Below are positions 53,311-62,266 of a stretch of 64,000 nucleotides of DNA, piece after piece. Under the pieces are notes generated by a model. The model was not told the DNA's origin, did not search any database, and saw only the letters and a list, made by a program, of their open reading frames with translations. The stretch's first letter is position 1. Each line of letters starts with the position of its first letter. Source of the DNA: Micromonospora sp. DSM 45708 (GTDB lineage Bacteria; Actinomycetota; Actinomycetes; Mycobacteriales; Micromonosporaceae); NCBI RefSeq assembly GCF_039566955.1, contig NZ_CP154796.1, positions 5,270,001 to 5,334,000 on the forward strand. Reading direction: 5' to 3'. A program made the translations under genes and the position numbers.

Positions 53311-54018
53311 GTGGCCGACCGGGAACCCGGGGCCGTCGTGGTCGACGGCGGGGTCGGCGAGCTGGTCGTGATGTGGGCCGGGTTCCCGCTGCTCGGGGCG
53401 GGCCTGGGGGCCGGGCTGACCGCCCTGTCCGGGTGGATCGCCGGATTGGCCTGGTTCCCCTTCCAGGACGCGTTCGCGCTGCTCGACAAGTGGCCGGACC
53501 AGCGGTCGTATCCGCTCGGCGCGGGGGTGGCCGCGGTGGCGGGCCTGGCCCTGGCCGTGGTGGGCGTACGGGAGCGGCTGCGGGTCACGGTCGGGCACCG
53601 GTCGGTGCGACTGCACCGGGACGGGCACGGCCGGGACGTCGCCCGGGTCGAGGTGGCCGGCGTCTTCGTCGACGACAGGTCGCTGGTGCTGCTGGACCGG
53701 GCCGGCGGCGAGCTGGCCCGGGAGCGGTCCGACCTGAGCGCCGGCCGGCTGCGGGCGGCGTTCACCGGGCAGGGCTGGCCCTGGGTCGACCAGGACCCGC
53801 ACCGGGACGCGTACCGGCGCTGGGTGCCCGGGCTGCCCGGGCTGCCGGCCGGCGCGGACGCGCTGCTGCGGGCCCGGGAGCGGGCGCTGAAGGACAGCCG
53901 CGGCGCCGAGGTCCGGGAGCTGCACGGGGAGCTGGCCCGGCTCGGCGTCGTGGTGCGGGACGAGGGGAAGCGGCAGTACTGGCGGCTCGTCCCTCCCCCC
54001 ACCCCACCCCCGCGCTGA
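53311..54018 (+). CDS. YqeB-like membrane protein
   Basis: Protein of 235 residues that resembles the YqeB family. Two N-terminal helices (MWAGFPLLGAGLGAGLTALS and YPLGAGVAAVAGLALAVVG) are followed by a soluble PH-like part (RVTVGHRSVRLHRDGHGRDV, VEVAGVFVDDRSLVLLDRAG) and a C-terminal helical segment. The GTG start lies two bases after the permease stop, so it shares the ABC transcript. The stop codon is the beginning of palindrome B copy 2. Confidence 0.8.
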   Translation: MADREPGAVVVDGGVGELVVMWAGFPLLGAGLGAGLTALSGWIAGLAWFPFQDAFALLDKWPDQRSYPLGAGVAAVAGLALAVVGVRERLRVTVGHRSVRLHRDGHGRDVARVEVAGVFVDDRSLVLLDRAGGELARERSDLSAGRLRAAFTGQGWPWVDQDPHRDAYRRWVPGLPGLPAGADALLRARERALKDSRGAEVRELHGELARLGVVVRDEGKRQYWRLVPPPTPPPR

Positions 54019-54072
54019 TTCACGGAAAGAGTGGCTATCGGACGCGGAATAGCCACTCTTTCCGTGAAACAG
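54015..54072. terminator. Palindrome (repeat B, copy 2) at the end of the ABC/YqeB operon
   Basis: Two 24-base arms, CTGATTCACGGAAAGAGTGGCTAT and its near-complement, around ten bases. Both substitutions relative to copy 1 inside the arms (C to A and C to T) are matched by complementary changes on the other arm. It overlaps the yqeB-like stop codon. Confidence 0.85.
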
Positions 54073-54090
54073 GGGGCGGGAGGAGGGCTC

Positions 54091-54096
54091 TACACT
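54091..54096 (+). promoter_or_regulatory. -10 hexamer of the lipoprotein gene
   Basis: TACACT six bases before the ATG, 19 bases beyond palindrome B copy 2. Confidence 0.55.
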
Positions 54097-54102
54097 CGGG
54101 CG

Positions 54103-54612
54103 ATGGGAGGTTCTGCGCGTTGGCGGCTCGCGTCGGTTCTGGTGGTGGTCCTGCTGTTGGCCGGTTGCGGCGGCGAGACCGAACAGGTCGCCCTCCCACC
54201 GCCGGCAAGTCCCACGCCGAGCACTGTGGCGCCGCTGACCGTCAAGGAGGCGAAGGGGCGCTACCTGGCCGTGGTGGCGGCGTACGACATCGCCCGGGAC
54301 GCGCTGGCCGAGGCCGAGAAGGCGGGCCGGCCGTGGCGGACGGTGCGGGAGCGGGCCGGGGCGGTCGTGGACGCCAACGTCGCCTGCGCCGGTGAGCTGC
54401 GCGGCATCCGCTGGCCGGCCGCCGCGCAGCCGCCGATGGCGGCGCTGCTCGCCGAACACGAGGTGGCGCTGCGGCACTGGCGGCTCGCGGCCGGGGCCGG
54501 CAGCGCCGCCGAGCTGCGCCGGGAGATCCGGGCCGCCGGCGCGCACGACGGCGTGCGGCAGGCGACCAGGGTACGCACCGCGCTGGGTCTACCACCACTG
54601 CGCGCCACCTGA
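54103..54612 (+). CDS. Putative lipoprotein
   Basis: Exported lipoprotein of 169 residues with lipobox LLLAGCGGE (acylated Cys22). A Pro/Ser/Thr linker precedes a helical domain from KEAKGRYLAVVAAYDIARDA to the C terminus, with two further cysteines missing except one in ACAGELRGI. No family is recognised with certainty. The start is marked by a -10 hexamer at leaderless spacing; GGAGG lies too far upstream to be a ribosome site. It stands between two unrelated transporter genes. Confidence 0.78.
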   Translation: MGGSARWRLASVLVVVLLLAGCGGETEQVALPPPASPTPSTVAPLTVKEAKGRYLAVVAAYDIARDALAEAEKAGRPWRTVRERAGAVVDANVACAGELRGIRWPAAAQPPMAALLAEHEVALRHWRLAAGAGSAAELRREIRAAGAHDGVRQATRVRTALGLPPLRAT

Positions 54613-54728
54613 CCGCCACGGGCTGCGATCTTCGGTGCGAGGACTTACCGTCGTGCCGTGGCGTGACCGCGACGTGTCGCGGCGTGACCACGACCGGGGA
54701 GCGCGTCGGTGCGGCGGGAGGGGTCACC

Positions 54729-56153
54729 ATGACCGTTGGGCAGGGCATCTTCCGGCGTAAGCCGGTCGAGCAGATCGCCGACGAGACCGAGGAGGGGCTC
54801 TCCCGCGAGCTGGGGCTGTGGCAGCTCACCGCGATCGGGGTCGGCGGCATCATCGGCGCCGGCATCTTCGCGCTCGCGGGCGCGGTGGCCAACGAGACCG
54901 CCGGCCCGGCCGTGCTGGTGTCGTTCCTGATCGCGGGCCTGGCCAGCGCCGCCGCCGCGCTGTCGTACGCGGAGTTCGCCGGCATGATCCCGAAGGCCGG
55001 CTCGGCCTACACCTACGGCTACGCGGTGCTGGGCGAGGCGGTCGGCTGGTTCATCGGCTGGGACCTGCTGCTGGAGTACACCGCCATCGTGGCGGTGGTG
55101 GCGATCGGCATCTCCGGCTACTTCGGGTTCCTGGTCAACCAGTTGGGCGCCGACCTGCCGGCCTGGATGCTGGGCGCGCCGGGCACCGGCGACGGGCACC
55201 GGATGGACCTGTTCGCGGCGGTGCTCTGCCTGCTCATCGCGTACCTGCTCAACCGGGGCATCAAGGCCGCGGCGCGGTTCGAGACGTTCGTGGTCGGGTT
55301 GAAGGTCGCCGTCGTGCTGCTGGTGATCGTGGTCGGCTTCTTCCACGTGAAGAGCGGCAACTACTCGCCGTTCTTCCCGTTCGGGGTCGGGGGCGCGATC
55401 ACCGGGGCGGCCACCGTGTTCTTCGCGGTCTTCGGCTACGACGCGATGAGCACCGCCGCCGAGGAGTCGCGGGACGCCCGCCGGCACATGCCGAAGGCGA
55501 TCATCTGGTCGCTCGTCATCTCCATGGTGCTCTACGTGTTGGCCACGCTGGTGCTCACCGGCATGCAGAACTACCGCGACATCGACCCGGAGAGCGGGTT
55601 CTCCTCCGCGTTCGCCTCGGTCGGGCTCTCCGGTCTGGCCAGCGTGATCGCGGTCGGGGCGATCATCGGCATCCTCACGGTGATGTTCACGTTCATGCTC
55701 GGCGTGACCCGGGTGTGGTTCTCGATGAGCCGGGACGGGCTGCTGCCGGCCTGGTTCGCCAAGGTGCACCCGGTGCGCCGGGTGCCCAGCCGGGTCACCT
55801 GGATCGTCGGCGTCGCCTCGGCGCTGATCGCCGGCTTCCTGCCGATCCGGCAGGCCGCCGAGCTGACCAACATCGGCATCCTGCTGGCGTTCGTGGTGGT
55901 CTGCGTGGCGGTGATCGTGCTCCGCTACCGCCGCCCGGACGCGCCCCGGACGTTCCGGCTGCCCGGCATGCCGGTCGTGCCGGCGCTCGGCGCGGTGTTC
56001 TCGATCTGGCTGATCACGTTCCTCGACCCGGTGACCTGGCTGCGCTTCGGCGTCTGGTTCCTGCTCGGCGCGGTCATTTACGCGCTGTACGGCTACCGCC
56101 GCTCGGCGCTGGCCGGCCACGACGACGACCCGGCCGACGCGCCGCCCCGCTGA
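54729..56153 (+). CDS. APC-superfamily amino acid permease (cationic amino acid transporter type)
   Basis: Membrane transporter of 474 residues with about 12 helices. The first helix has the APC substrate motif TAIGVGGIIGAGIFALAGAV, and helix 6 reads FFAVFGYDAMSTAAEESRDA, typical of the CAT/YfnA branch that carries basic and other amino acids. GGAGGGG ahead of MTVGQGIFRRKP sets the start; upstream in-frame ATGs give low-complexity sequence. No neighbouring amino acid gene indicates the substrate. Confidence 0.9.
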   Translation: MTVGQGIFRRKPVEQIADETEEGLSRELGLWQLTAIGVGGIIGAGIFALAGAVANETAGPAVLVSFLIAGLASAAAALSYAEFAGMIPKAGSAYTYGYAVLGEAVGWFIGWDLLLEYTAIVAVVAIGISGYFGFLVNQLGADLPAWMLGAPGTGDGHRMDLFAAVLCLLIAYLLNRGIKAAARFETFVVGLKVAVVLLVIVVGFFHVKSGNYSPFFPFGVGGAITGAATVFFAVFGYDAMSTAAEESRDARRHMPKAIIWSLVISMVLYVLATLVLTGMQNYRDIDPESGFSSAFASVGLSGLASVIAVGAIIGILTVMFTFMLGVTRVWFSMSRDGLLPAWFAKVHPVRRVPSRVTWIVGVASALIAGFLPIRQAAELTNIGILLAFVVVCVAVIVLRYRRPDAPRTFRLPGMPVVPALGAVFSIWLITFLDPVTWLRFGVWFLLGAVIYALYGYRRSALAGHDDDPADAPPR

Positions 56154-56328
56154 CCCGCCCCGCACGGCGTCCAGGGCCGGCACGGATGGCCCTCGGCCCG
56201 CCCGGCCCGGGCGGGTGTCCCAGGTGTGACGTCCACTCATGACCGTGCGTTTTCGGTATCAGAGCGAACCGTCCGGGCATGTTCTGCGTACAGACCGGTG
56301 GGTCGTACGCGCGCAACTCGGAGGCACA

Positions 56329-57147
56329 GTGTCAGTGGTTCGGACTGATCCATTCGCGGGGACGATCCTCCAGCTCGGTGTGCTGGCGGGCCTCGCCGGC
56401 ACCGTCGGCCTGGGCCGGGCCGGCTGGCTGGCGGGCCTCGTCTACGGGGTGGTGCTGCTCGCCGCGCTCGGGCACGGGCTGCGCCGCACGGGCGCGCGCC
56501 GGCTCGGGCCGGCCGACTGGGTGACGCTGACCCGGGCGACGCTGGCCGGCGGCGTGACCGCGCTGGTGGTGGACTCGTTCAGCCGGCCGACCCCGGTCGC
56601 GGTGCTGGTCGGGCTCACCGCGGTCGCGCTCGCGCTCGACTGGGTGGACGGGCAGGTGGCCCGGCGCACCGGCACGGTGAGCGCGCTCGGGGCCCGGTTC
56701 GACATGGAGGTCGACTCCTTCCTGGTCCTGGTGCTCTGCGTCCACGTCGCCGACCAGGTGGGCCCGTGGGTGCTGGCGATCGGCGCGATGCGGTACGCCT
56801 TCGTCGCGGCCGGTTGGGTGCTGCCCTGGCTGAACGGCCCGTTGCCGCCGCGCTACTGGCGCAAGACGGTCGCCGCGGTCCAGGGCATCGCGCTGGCCGT
56901 GGTGGCGGCGGACACGCTGCCGGTGGCGTCGGCCGTCGCGGTGCTCGTCGGCGCGCTGGCGCTGCTCGTCGAGTCGTTCGGCCGGGACGTGCGCTGGCGG
57001 TGGCGGCACCGCACCCCGGTGGTCCGTACCGAGCCGGCCCGCCCGGCGGTGGTGCGTTCCCCCGTGCCGGCGGCTCGCCGGGCCGGCTGGGAGCCCGCCG
57101 CCCCGGTGCTGGTCGGACGCGCCGAGGTCGGCGGTCGACGCTCGTGA
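56329..57147 (+). CDS. CDP-alcohol phosphatidyltransferase
   Basis: Membrane enzyme of 272 residues that transfers a CDP-linked head group or diacylglycerol phosphate to an alcohol acceptor. The full signature D-x2-D-G-x2-A-R-x8-G-x3-D-x3-D is seen in LDWVDGQVARRTGTVSALGA followed by RFDMEVD. About six helices. The start is uncertain: GGAGG precedes GTG codons at 56329 (four bases) and 56335 (ten bases), while an ATG at 56239 has no ribosome site. It overlaps the sulfatase-like gene by four bases. Confidence 0.88.
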   Translation: MSVVRTDPFAGTILQLGVLAGLAGTVGLGRAGWLAGLVYGVVLLAALGHGLRRTGARRLGPADWVTLTRATLAGGVTALVVDSFSRPTPVAVLVGLTAVALALDWVDGQVARRTGTVSALGARFDMEVDSFLVLVLCVHVADQVGPWVLAIGAMRYAFVAAGWVLPWLNGPLPPRYWRKTVAAVQGIALAVVAADTLPVASAVAVLVGALALLVESFGRDVRWRWRHRTPVVRTEPARPAVVRSPVPAARRAGWEPAAPVLVGRAEVGGRRS

Positions 57148-58883
57148 CCGGCGACGACCTGACCCCGGCCGCCGGGAACGACCCGACCGCGAGCGACGGT
57201 GTCCGGCGGGAGGTCGCCGACGACGACGCCCGGACCGGGACCGCCACGACCGGTGACCCGGGCCCGGAGCGGGCCGGACGACGGCGGCGCATCCGGTCCG
57301 GGACGGCCACCGGGCTGGCCGCCGCGCTGGTGCTGGCCGCCCTGATGCTGCCGACCGACGTCGACGACCTCACCCCGGCCGCGTTCCTCCGCATTCCGGT
57401 GGAGGGGCTGATCGCGGTCGCGCTGCTCCTGGTGCTGCCGCCGGGGCCGCGCCGGATCGTCGCCACGGTGCTCGGCGCGCTGCTCGGCCTGGTCCTCGTC
57501 CTCACGCTCACCGACCTCGGTTTCTCGACCGTCCTGGACCGTCGCTTCGACCTCATCGCCGACTGGGCGTTCCTCGCCGCCGGCGCGGAGTTCCTGGCCG
57601 AGTCGTACGGGCGGGCCGCGCAGGTGGGCGCCGTGGCGGTGGCCGTGGCCGCGGTCGTCGCCGTACCGGTGCTGGTGACGTTGGCGGTGCGACGGCTGGC
57701 CCGGCTGCTGGGCGACCACCGGCCGGTCAGCGCGCGCACCGCCGCCGCGTTCGCCGCCGCCTGGGTCGTCTGCGCCGTGCTCGGCGCGCAGATCGTGCCC
57801 GGCCTGCCGGTCGCCGCCGACACCGTCGCGGCCGGCGTCTGGGACCGTACCCGGCAGGTGAACGCGGGCCTGCACGACCAGGAACGGCTCAACGACCAGC
57901 TCGCCGGTGACCCGTTCCGCGACACCCCCGGCGACCAGTTGCTGACCGGGTTGCGCGGCAAGGACGTCCTGGTCACGTTCGTGGAGAGCTACGGCCGGGT
58001 GGCGGTGGAGGATCCGGAGCTGGCCCCGGAGGTGGACGCCGCGCTGGACGAGGGGACGCGGCAGTTGACCGCCGCCGGCTACGGCAGCCGCAGCGCGTTC
58101 CTCACCTCGTCCACCACCGGCGGGGGCAGTTGGCTGGCGCACGCCACGCTGATGACCGGTATCCGCACCGACAACCAGTTGCGCTACACGAACCTGGTGC
58201 ACAGCGACCGGTTGACGCTCAACGGCGCGTTCAAGCGCGCCGGGTGGCGGACGTCGCTGGTCATGCCGGCCCTCACCCGGGCCTGGCCGGAGGCCGACTT
58301 CTTCGCCCCGGACCGCGTCTACGGCGCCGGTGACCTCGGCTACCGGGGGCCGACGTTCAGCTTCTCCTCGCCGCCGGACCAGTTCACGTTGGAGGCCTTC
58401 CAGCGCGCGGAGCGGGCACCCGGGCACGCCCCGGTGATGGCCGAGATCCCGCTGCTCTCCAGCCACATCCCGTGGACGCCGGTGCCGAACCTGGTCGACT
58501 GGGACGACCTCGGCGACGGATCGGTCTTCACCGGCACCAATCGCGCGGACCGCGCGGACGAGGGCACCCGGAAGGCCTACCGGAAGTCGATCGTCTACTC
58601 GCTGCGTACGCTGATCTCCTACGTCCAGAGGTACGGCGACGAGAACCTCGTGCTGGTCTTCCTCGGCGACCACCAGCCGGCCCGGGCGATCACCGGCGAG
58701 GGGGCCGGCAGGGACGTGCCGATCACCGTCGTGGCCAGGGACCCGGCCGTGCTCGACCGGGTCACCGGCTGGGGCTGGCAGGCCGGCCTCAACCCGGCCC
58801 CGGACGCTCCCGTCTGGCCGATGGAGGCGTTCCGCGACCGGTTCCTGCGGGCGTTCGGCCCGCAGTCCAGGACTCACAGTTAG
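57144..58883 (+). CDS. Membrane sulfatase/phosphoglycerol transferase-like protein
   Basis: Protein of 579 residues with about five N-terminal membrane helices and a large C-terminal alkaline-phosphatase-fold domain. That domain has DVLVTFVESYGR for the first metal, TTGGGSWLAHATLMTGIRTD for the nucleophile Thr region and LVLVFLGDHQPA for the second metal site. The layout is that of LtaS/MdoB-type enzymes that move phosphoglycerol or similar groups between lipids and polymers outside the cell. The GTG overlaps the phosphatidyltransferase stop, so a joint lipid head-group role is likely. Confidence 0.85.
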   Translation: MTGDDLTPAAGNDPTASDGVRREVADDDARTGTATTGDPGPERAGRRRRIRSGTATGLAAALVLAALMLPTDVDDLTPAAFLRIPVEGLIAVALLLVLPPGPRRIVATVLGALLGLVLVLTLTDLGFSTVLDRRFDLIADWAFLAAGAEFLAESYGRAAQVGAVAVAVAAVVAVPVLVTLAVRRLARLLGDHRPVSARTAAAFAAAWVVCAVLGAQIVPGLPVAADTVAAGVWDRTRQVNAGLHDQERLNDQLAGDPFRDTPGDQLLTGLRGKDVLVTFVESYGRVAVEDPELAPEVDAALDEGTRQLTAAGYGSRSAFLTSSTTGGGSWLAHATLMTGIRTDNQLRYTNLVHSDRLTLNGAFKRAGWRTSLVMPALTRAWPEADFFAPDRVYGAGDLGYRGPTFSFSSPPDQFTLEAFQRAERAPGHAPVMAEIPLLSSHIPWTPVPNLVDWDDLGDGSVFTGTNRADRADEGTRKAYRKSIVYSLRTLISYVQRYGDENLVLVFLGDHQPARAITGEGAGRDVPITVVARDPAVLDRVTGWGWQAGLNPAPDAPVWPMEAFRDRFLRAFGPQSRTHS

Positions 58884-58890
58884 GAACGGC

Positions 58891-59646
58891 GTGACGATGC
58901 TCGCACGGGCCTGGGGGATCACCCGGTCCCTGGCCATCTACCACGGCCAGCCGGCCAAGCACCGCCGGGCCCGCCAGCTCTACGGCCGGTTCCTCGGCCC
59001 CGGCGACCTCGGCTTCGACATCGGCGCCCACGTCGGTGGCCGGGTACGCACCTGGCGTCGGCTGGGCGCGCGGGTGGTCGCGGTCGAGCCGCAGCCGGAC
59101 TGCCTGCGGGTGCTGCGCCTGGCGTTCGGGCGGGACGACGACGTGGTCGTCGAGCCCGTCGCGGTGGGCGCCCGACCCGGGCGGGCGCGGCTGGAGCTGT
59201 CGTCGGCGACGCCGACGGTGTCCACCATGTCGTCGGCCTGGATCGACTCGGTGACCGCGGACCCGAGCTTCGCCGGGGTGCGGTGGGACCGCTCGGTCGA
59301 GGTGCCGGTGGTGACGCTCGACGACCTGGTCGCCCGGCACGGCGTACCGGCGTTCTGCAAGGTCGACGTGGAGGGTTTCGAGGGTGACGTGCTGGCCGGG
59401 CTGAGCCGGCCGGTGCGCGCGCTCTCCTTCGAGTACCTCCCACCGGCGCACGATGCCGCGCTCGCGGTGCTCGACCAGGTGGAGCGGCTGGGCGCGGGCG
59501 GTTACCGCTACAACTACTCCCCGGTGGAGACGATGCGCTTCGCCGCCGACGAGTGGCTCGACGCGGCCGGCCTGGTGCGGCTGCTGGAGACGTACCGGCC
59601 GGCGGGTCGCTCCGGCGACGTCTACGCCCGGCTGGCGCGTTCCTGA
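58891..59646 (+). CDS. FkbM-family methyltransferase
   Basis: SAM-dependent O-methyltransferase of 251 residues. The SAM motif is GDLGFDIGAHVGGRVRTWRR with the acidic motif II in ARVVAVEPQPDCL, and the FkbM marker is CKVDVEGFEGDVLAGL. It starts eight bases after the sulfatase-like gene with GTG. It probably methylates a sugar or lipid head group made by the two enzymes before it. Confidence 0.9.
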   Translation: MTMLARAWGITRSLAIYHGQPAKHRRARQLYGRFLGPGDLGFDIGAHVGGRVRTWRRLGARVVAVEPQPDCLRVLRLAFGRDDDVVVEPVAVGARPGRARLELSSATPTVSTMSSAWIDSVTADPSFAGVRWDRSVEVPVVTLDDLVARHGVPAFCKVDVEGFEGDVLAGLSRPVRALSFEYLPPAHDAALAVLDQVERLGAGGYRYNYSPVETMRFAADEWLDAAGLVRLLETYRPAGRSGDVYARLARS

Positions 59647-59647
59647 C

Positions 59648-59653
59648 TAGGCT
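59648..59653 (+). promoter_or_regulatory. -10 hexamer of the DUF1697 gene
   Basis: TAGGCT six bases before the ATG. Confidence 0.55.
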
Positions 59654-59659
59654 GGCGCC

Positions 59660-60199
59660 ATGACCCGCTACGCCGCCCTGCTGCGGGGTGTCAACGTCGG
59701 CAGCACCCGGCTCGCGATGGCGGACCTGCGTCGCGTCGTCACCGACCTCGGCCACACCGACGTCGCGACGTACCTCCAGAGCGGCAACGTGGTGTTCACC
59801 GCCCCGCCGACCCGCGACGAGGTGCTCGCCGAGGGCATCGCGACGCGGCTCGCCGACGACCTGGGCCTGCGGGTGCCGGTGCTGGTCCGCGACGGCGGCG
59901 AGTTGGCCGCGCTGGTCGGCGCGAGCCCGTACGCCGGGCGGCAGGAGGACCCGACCCGGGTGCTGGTGGTGTTCCTGTCCGCCGCGCCGGACCCGGCGCG
60001 GGTCCGTGAGCTGGCCGTGCCGGCCGGCGAGGAGATGGAGTACGCGGTGGCCGGCCGGGAGCTGCACCTGCACTACCCGGCCGGCAACTACGGGCGGACG
60101 AAGTTCACCACCGCGTACCTGGAAAAGAAGTTGGGCGTGGTGGCGACGGCGCGCAACTGGAAGTCGGTGCTGGCGTTGCGCGACCTGACCGCCGACTGA
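59660..60199 (+). CDS. DUF1697 family protein
   Basis: Protein of 179 residues with the typical start YAALLRGVNVGSTRLAMADL, the central ATYLQSGNVVFTA and the end YGRTKFTTAYLEKKLGVVAT followed by ARNWKSVLAL. The family has a ferredoxin-like fold and no known activity. Soluble, no signal. A -10 hexamer six bases ahead indicates its own leaderless transcript. Confidence 0.93.
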   Translation: MTRYAALLRGVNVGSTRLAMADLRRVVTDLGHTDVATYLQSGNVVFTAPPTRDEVLAEGIATRLADDLGLRVPVLVRDGGELAALVGASPYAGRQEDPTRVLVVFLSAAPDPARVRELAVPAGEEMEYAVAGRELHLHYPAGNYGRTKFTTAYLEKKLGVVATARNWKSVLALRDLTAD

Positions 60200-60209
60200 G
60201 CGCGACCGG

Positions 60210-61193
60210 TCAGAACCGGTACGCGGTGTGGTACTCGGGCACCACCACGCGGCTGCGCGGCGAGACCCGCCGCACGTCGGCGATCAGGGCGTCGAGGCGT
60301 GCCCGGTCGGTGGCGGCGACCGTCGGCGGGTTGGTCAGCGGGGTCTCGAAGTTGTCCCAGTGCACCGGCACCACGATCCTCGGGTGGTCCAGCGCGGCCA
60401 TCAGCCGGGGCACGTAGTCGGCGACGGACGTGGTGGCGGCGGAGGCGATCATCGCCACGTCCGGCGCCAGGCCGGCCAGGTTGCGCTCGTCGAGGTCGCT
60501 GGCGCCCATGAAGAACACCGACGGCCCGCCGTCGACCCGGATCTGGTAGGCCAGCGTGTCCCCCTCGGGCAGGTCGGAGATCTTCGTCGGCCGCGGCGGC
60601 GGGCTGAACCGGACCCCGGGGAAGGCCATCGACCAGGCCGCGTTGCGGCTGTGCAGCGAGCCGACCACCTCGACCGTGTACCCGTCGAAGTCGAGCACCT
60701 CGCCGCCCTTGACCGGGGCGAGTTGCCCGGCCGGCAGCCCGTACGCCAACCCCAGGTGGTAGGCGGTGAGCGTGCCCAGGACCCGGGCGCCGGTCCGGGC
60801 GGCGATGTGCGGCACGTCGTTGAAGTGGTCCCAGTGGGTGTGGGTGACCAGGATGTTCTCGGCGCGGTCGGCGAGCCGGTCGACCACGTCGGTGGCCACG
60901 CTCAGCGCGGTGTCCGGGTGGAACGCGCCCCGGAAGAGGCCGGTGTCGAAACGGCTGAGGTACGGGTCGACCAGCACCGTCCGGTCGCCGATGTCGATCC
61001 GCCATCCGGCCGTGCCCCACCAGCGGAAGCTCACCGCGCCGGCGCGGCCGGCGGTCCGGCCCGCCGGGGCGCTCGGAGCGGCCTGGGCCGGGGTGCCGGC
61101 GACGAGCCCGGCGGTGGAGACGGCGGCGGCGCCGACGGCGGTGTCACGCAGGAAGCGGCGGCGGGCGTAGTGGGACGGTCGGTTCTCGGGCAC
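60210..61193 (-). CDS. Tat-exported MBL-fold hydrolase (UlaG/NAPE-PLD-like)
   Basis: Metallo-beta-lactamase-fold enzyme of 327 residues. The N terminus has a twin-arginine signal (HYARRRFLRDTAVGAAAVST). Metal ligands are in LVTHTHWDHFNDVPH, and in VVGSLHSRNAAWSMAF, VFFMGASDLDERN and VPVHWDNFETP. The family hydrolyses cyclic or phosphodiester substrates such as ascorbate-6-phosphate lactone or N-acyl-ethanolamine phospholipids; the substrate here is unknown. GGGAGG seven bases ahead sets the GTG start at VPENRPSHYARRR. Confidence 0.87.
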   Translation of the reverse strand: MPENRPSHYARRRFLRDTAVGAAAVSTAGLVAGTPAQAAPSAPAGRTAGRAGAVSFRWWGTAGWRIDIGDRTVLVDPYLSRFDTGLFRGAFHPDTALSVATDVVDRLADRAENILVTHTHWDHFNDVPHIAARTGARVLGTLTAYHLGLAYGLPAGQLAPVKGGEVLDFDGYTVEVVGSLHSRNAAWSMAFPGVRFSPPPRPTKISDLPEGDTLAYQIRVDGGPSVFFMGASDLDERNLAGLAPDVAMIASAATTSVADYVPRLMAALDHPRIVVPVHWDNFETPLTNPPTVAATDRARLDALIADVRRVSPRSRVVVPEYHTAYRF

Positions 61194-61286
61194 AGGTCGT
61201 CCTCCCCGTTCAGGGATCGGTGGATCGGTAGGCCCACTCCACCACCGCACCGGCGGCGGCGTCCAAGATCGAGCGACGGAAGGATC

Positions 61287-61304
61287 GATATCCGTTCCGA
61301 TATC
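61287..61304. promoter_or_regulatory. GATATC dyad, possible operator
   Basis: Two GATATC hexamers separated by CGTTCC lie in the 156-base gap upstream of the Tat-exported MBL gene, about 94 bases from its start. Each is self-complementary, so the site is both a direct and an inverted repeat. AT-rich for this genome. Confidence 0.4.
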
Positions 61305-61349
61305 ACCGCAGGCCGGAGCCGGTGCACGCCGGGGTTACCGGTCCGGAGA

Positions 61350-62228
61350 TCAGCGCAACGACTCGACCGCCGCCCGGGCGGCCTCCCCCATGGCCAGGTC
61401 CGCGTCGATCCGGCGGGTGCTGAGCCGCTCGGTGCGTGCCAGGACCGCGACGGCGTACCGGCCGCCGTCGGGATACTCCGCGACGCCGGCCTCCAGGTGC
61501 AGGCCGGGCAGCGTGCCGGTCTTTCCGGCGACCCGGACCGCGGGCGGGAAGCCGGCGGCGAGCCGGGTCCAGAAGAGTTGCCGGGCCATCAGCTCCCGGA
61601 CCGTCGCGCAGGCTTCCGCCGGGCCGGCCTCGTCCCGCCACACCAGGCCGAGCAGCCGGGTCAGCTCGCGGGCGGTGCTGGAGGTGGTGTGGGCCGGGTC
61701 GAAGACCCGCATGGCCCGGACCCGCTCCGGCGGCAGCGTGGGGAAGATCCGCGCGAAGTCCGCCTCGGTGCGCGCGCCCACGTCGGCGAGCATCGTCTCG
61801 ACCAGTTGCCGGGGTCCGCCCACGATCCGGGTACGCGGCAGGTCCAGCTCCGCGGCCAGCATCGGCAGCACGTCCGGGCCGACCCGGCGCAGCAGCAGGT
61901 CGGCGGCCGTGTTGTCGCTCACCGACATGGCGAAGTACGCGAGGTCGCGCAGGGAGACCTCGACGTCGTCGGCGCAGCCGGCCACCCCCCAGCCGCCCAG
62001 CCGGTCGGCGGCGCCGACCAGCACCCGCTCGCCGGGGTCGAGCTGGCCGGCGGTGACCTGCCGGGCGAACTCCAGCACCAGCAGGATCTTGAAGACGGAC
62101 GCGATGACGATCTGCTCGTCGGCGCGCAGCGCCACCTCGCGCGACGGGTCGTCCACGTCGGCGACGTGCAGGCACCCGCTCAGCCCGGCCCGTCCGAAGA
62201 TCTCCCCGACCCGTTGCGCCGCATCCAC
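61350..62228 (-). CDS. Class A beta-lactamase-like serine hydrolase
   Basis: Protein of 292 residues. It has the S-x-x-K nucleophile site SVFK at 44-47, SDN at 104-106 and KTG at 236-238. The omega-loop E-x-x-L-N motif that supplies the deacylating Glu in true class A lactamases is not visible, and there is no signal peptide. So it is a cytoplasmic penicillin-recognising hydrolase, not an obvious resistance enzyme. The GTG start is 38 bases from the divergent LysR gene, an arrangement like bla-ampR. Confidence 0.85.
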   Translation of the reverse strand: MDAAQRVGEIFGRAGLSGCLHVADVDDPSREVALRADEQIVIASVFKILLVLEFARQVTAGQLDPGERVLVGAADRLGGWGVAGCADDVEVSLRDLAYFAMSVSDNTAADLLLRRVGPDVLPMLAAELDLPRTRIVGGPRQLVETMLADVGARTEADFARIFPTLPPERVRAMRVFDPAHTTSSTARELTRLLGLVWRDEAGPAEACATVRELMARQLFWTRLAAGFPPAVRVAGKTGTLPGLHLEAGVAEYPDGGRYAVAVLARTERLSTRRIDADLAMGEAARAAVESLR

Positions 62229-62254
62229 CCCGTCACGGTAACCAGCATGGGGGC

Positions 62255-62260
62255 TAGGGT
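62255..62260 (+). promoter_or_regulatory. -10 hexamer of the LysR gene
   Basis: TAGGGT six bases before the GTG, in the 38-base gap shared with the divergent beta-lactamase-like gene. Confidence 0.55.
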
Positions 62261-62266
62261 GCGCGG

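Noticed and set aside
61350..62228. Clinically relevant beta-lactamase
   Set aside because: No signal peptide and no recognisable omega-loop ExxLN motif.
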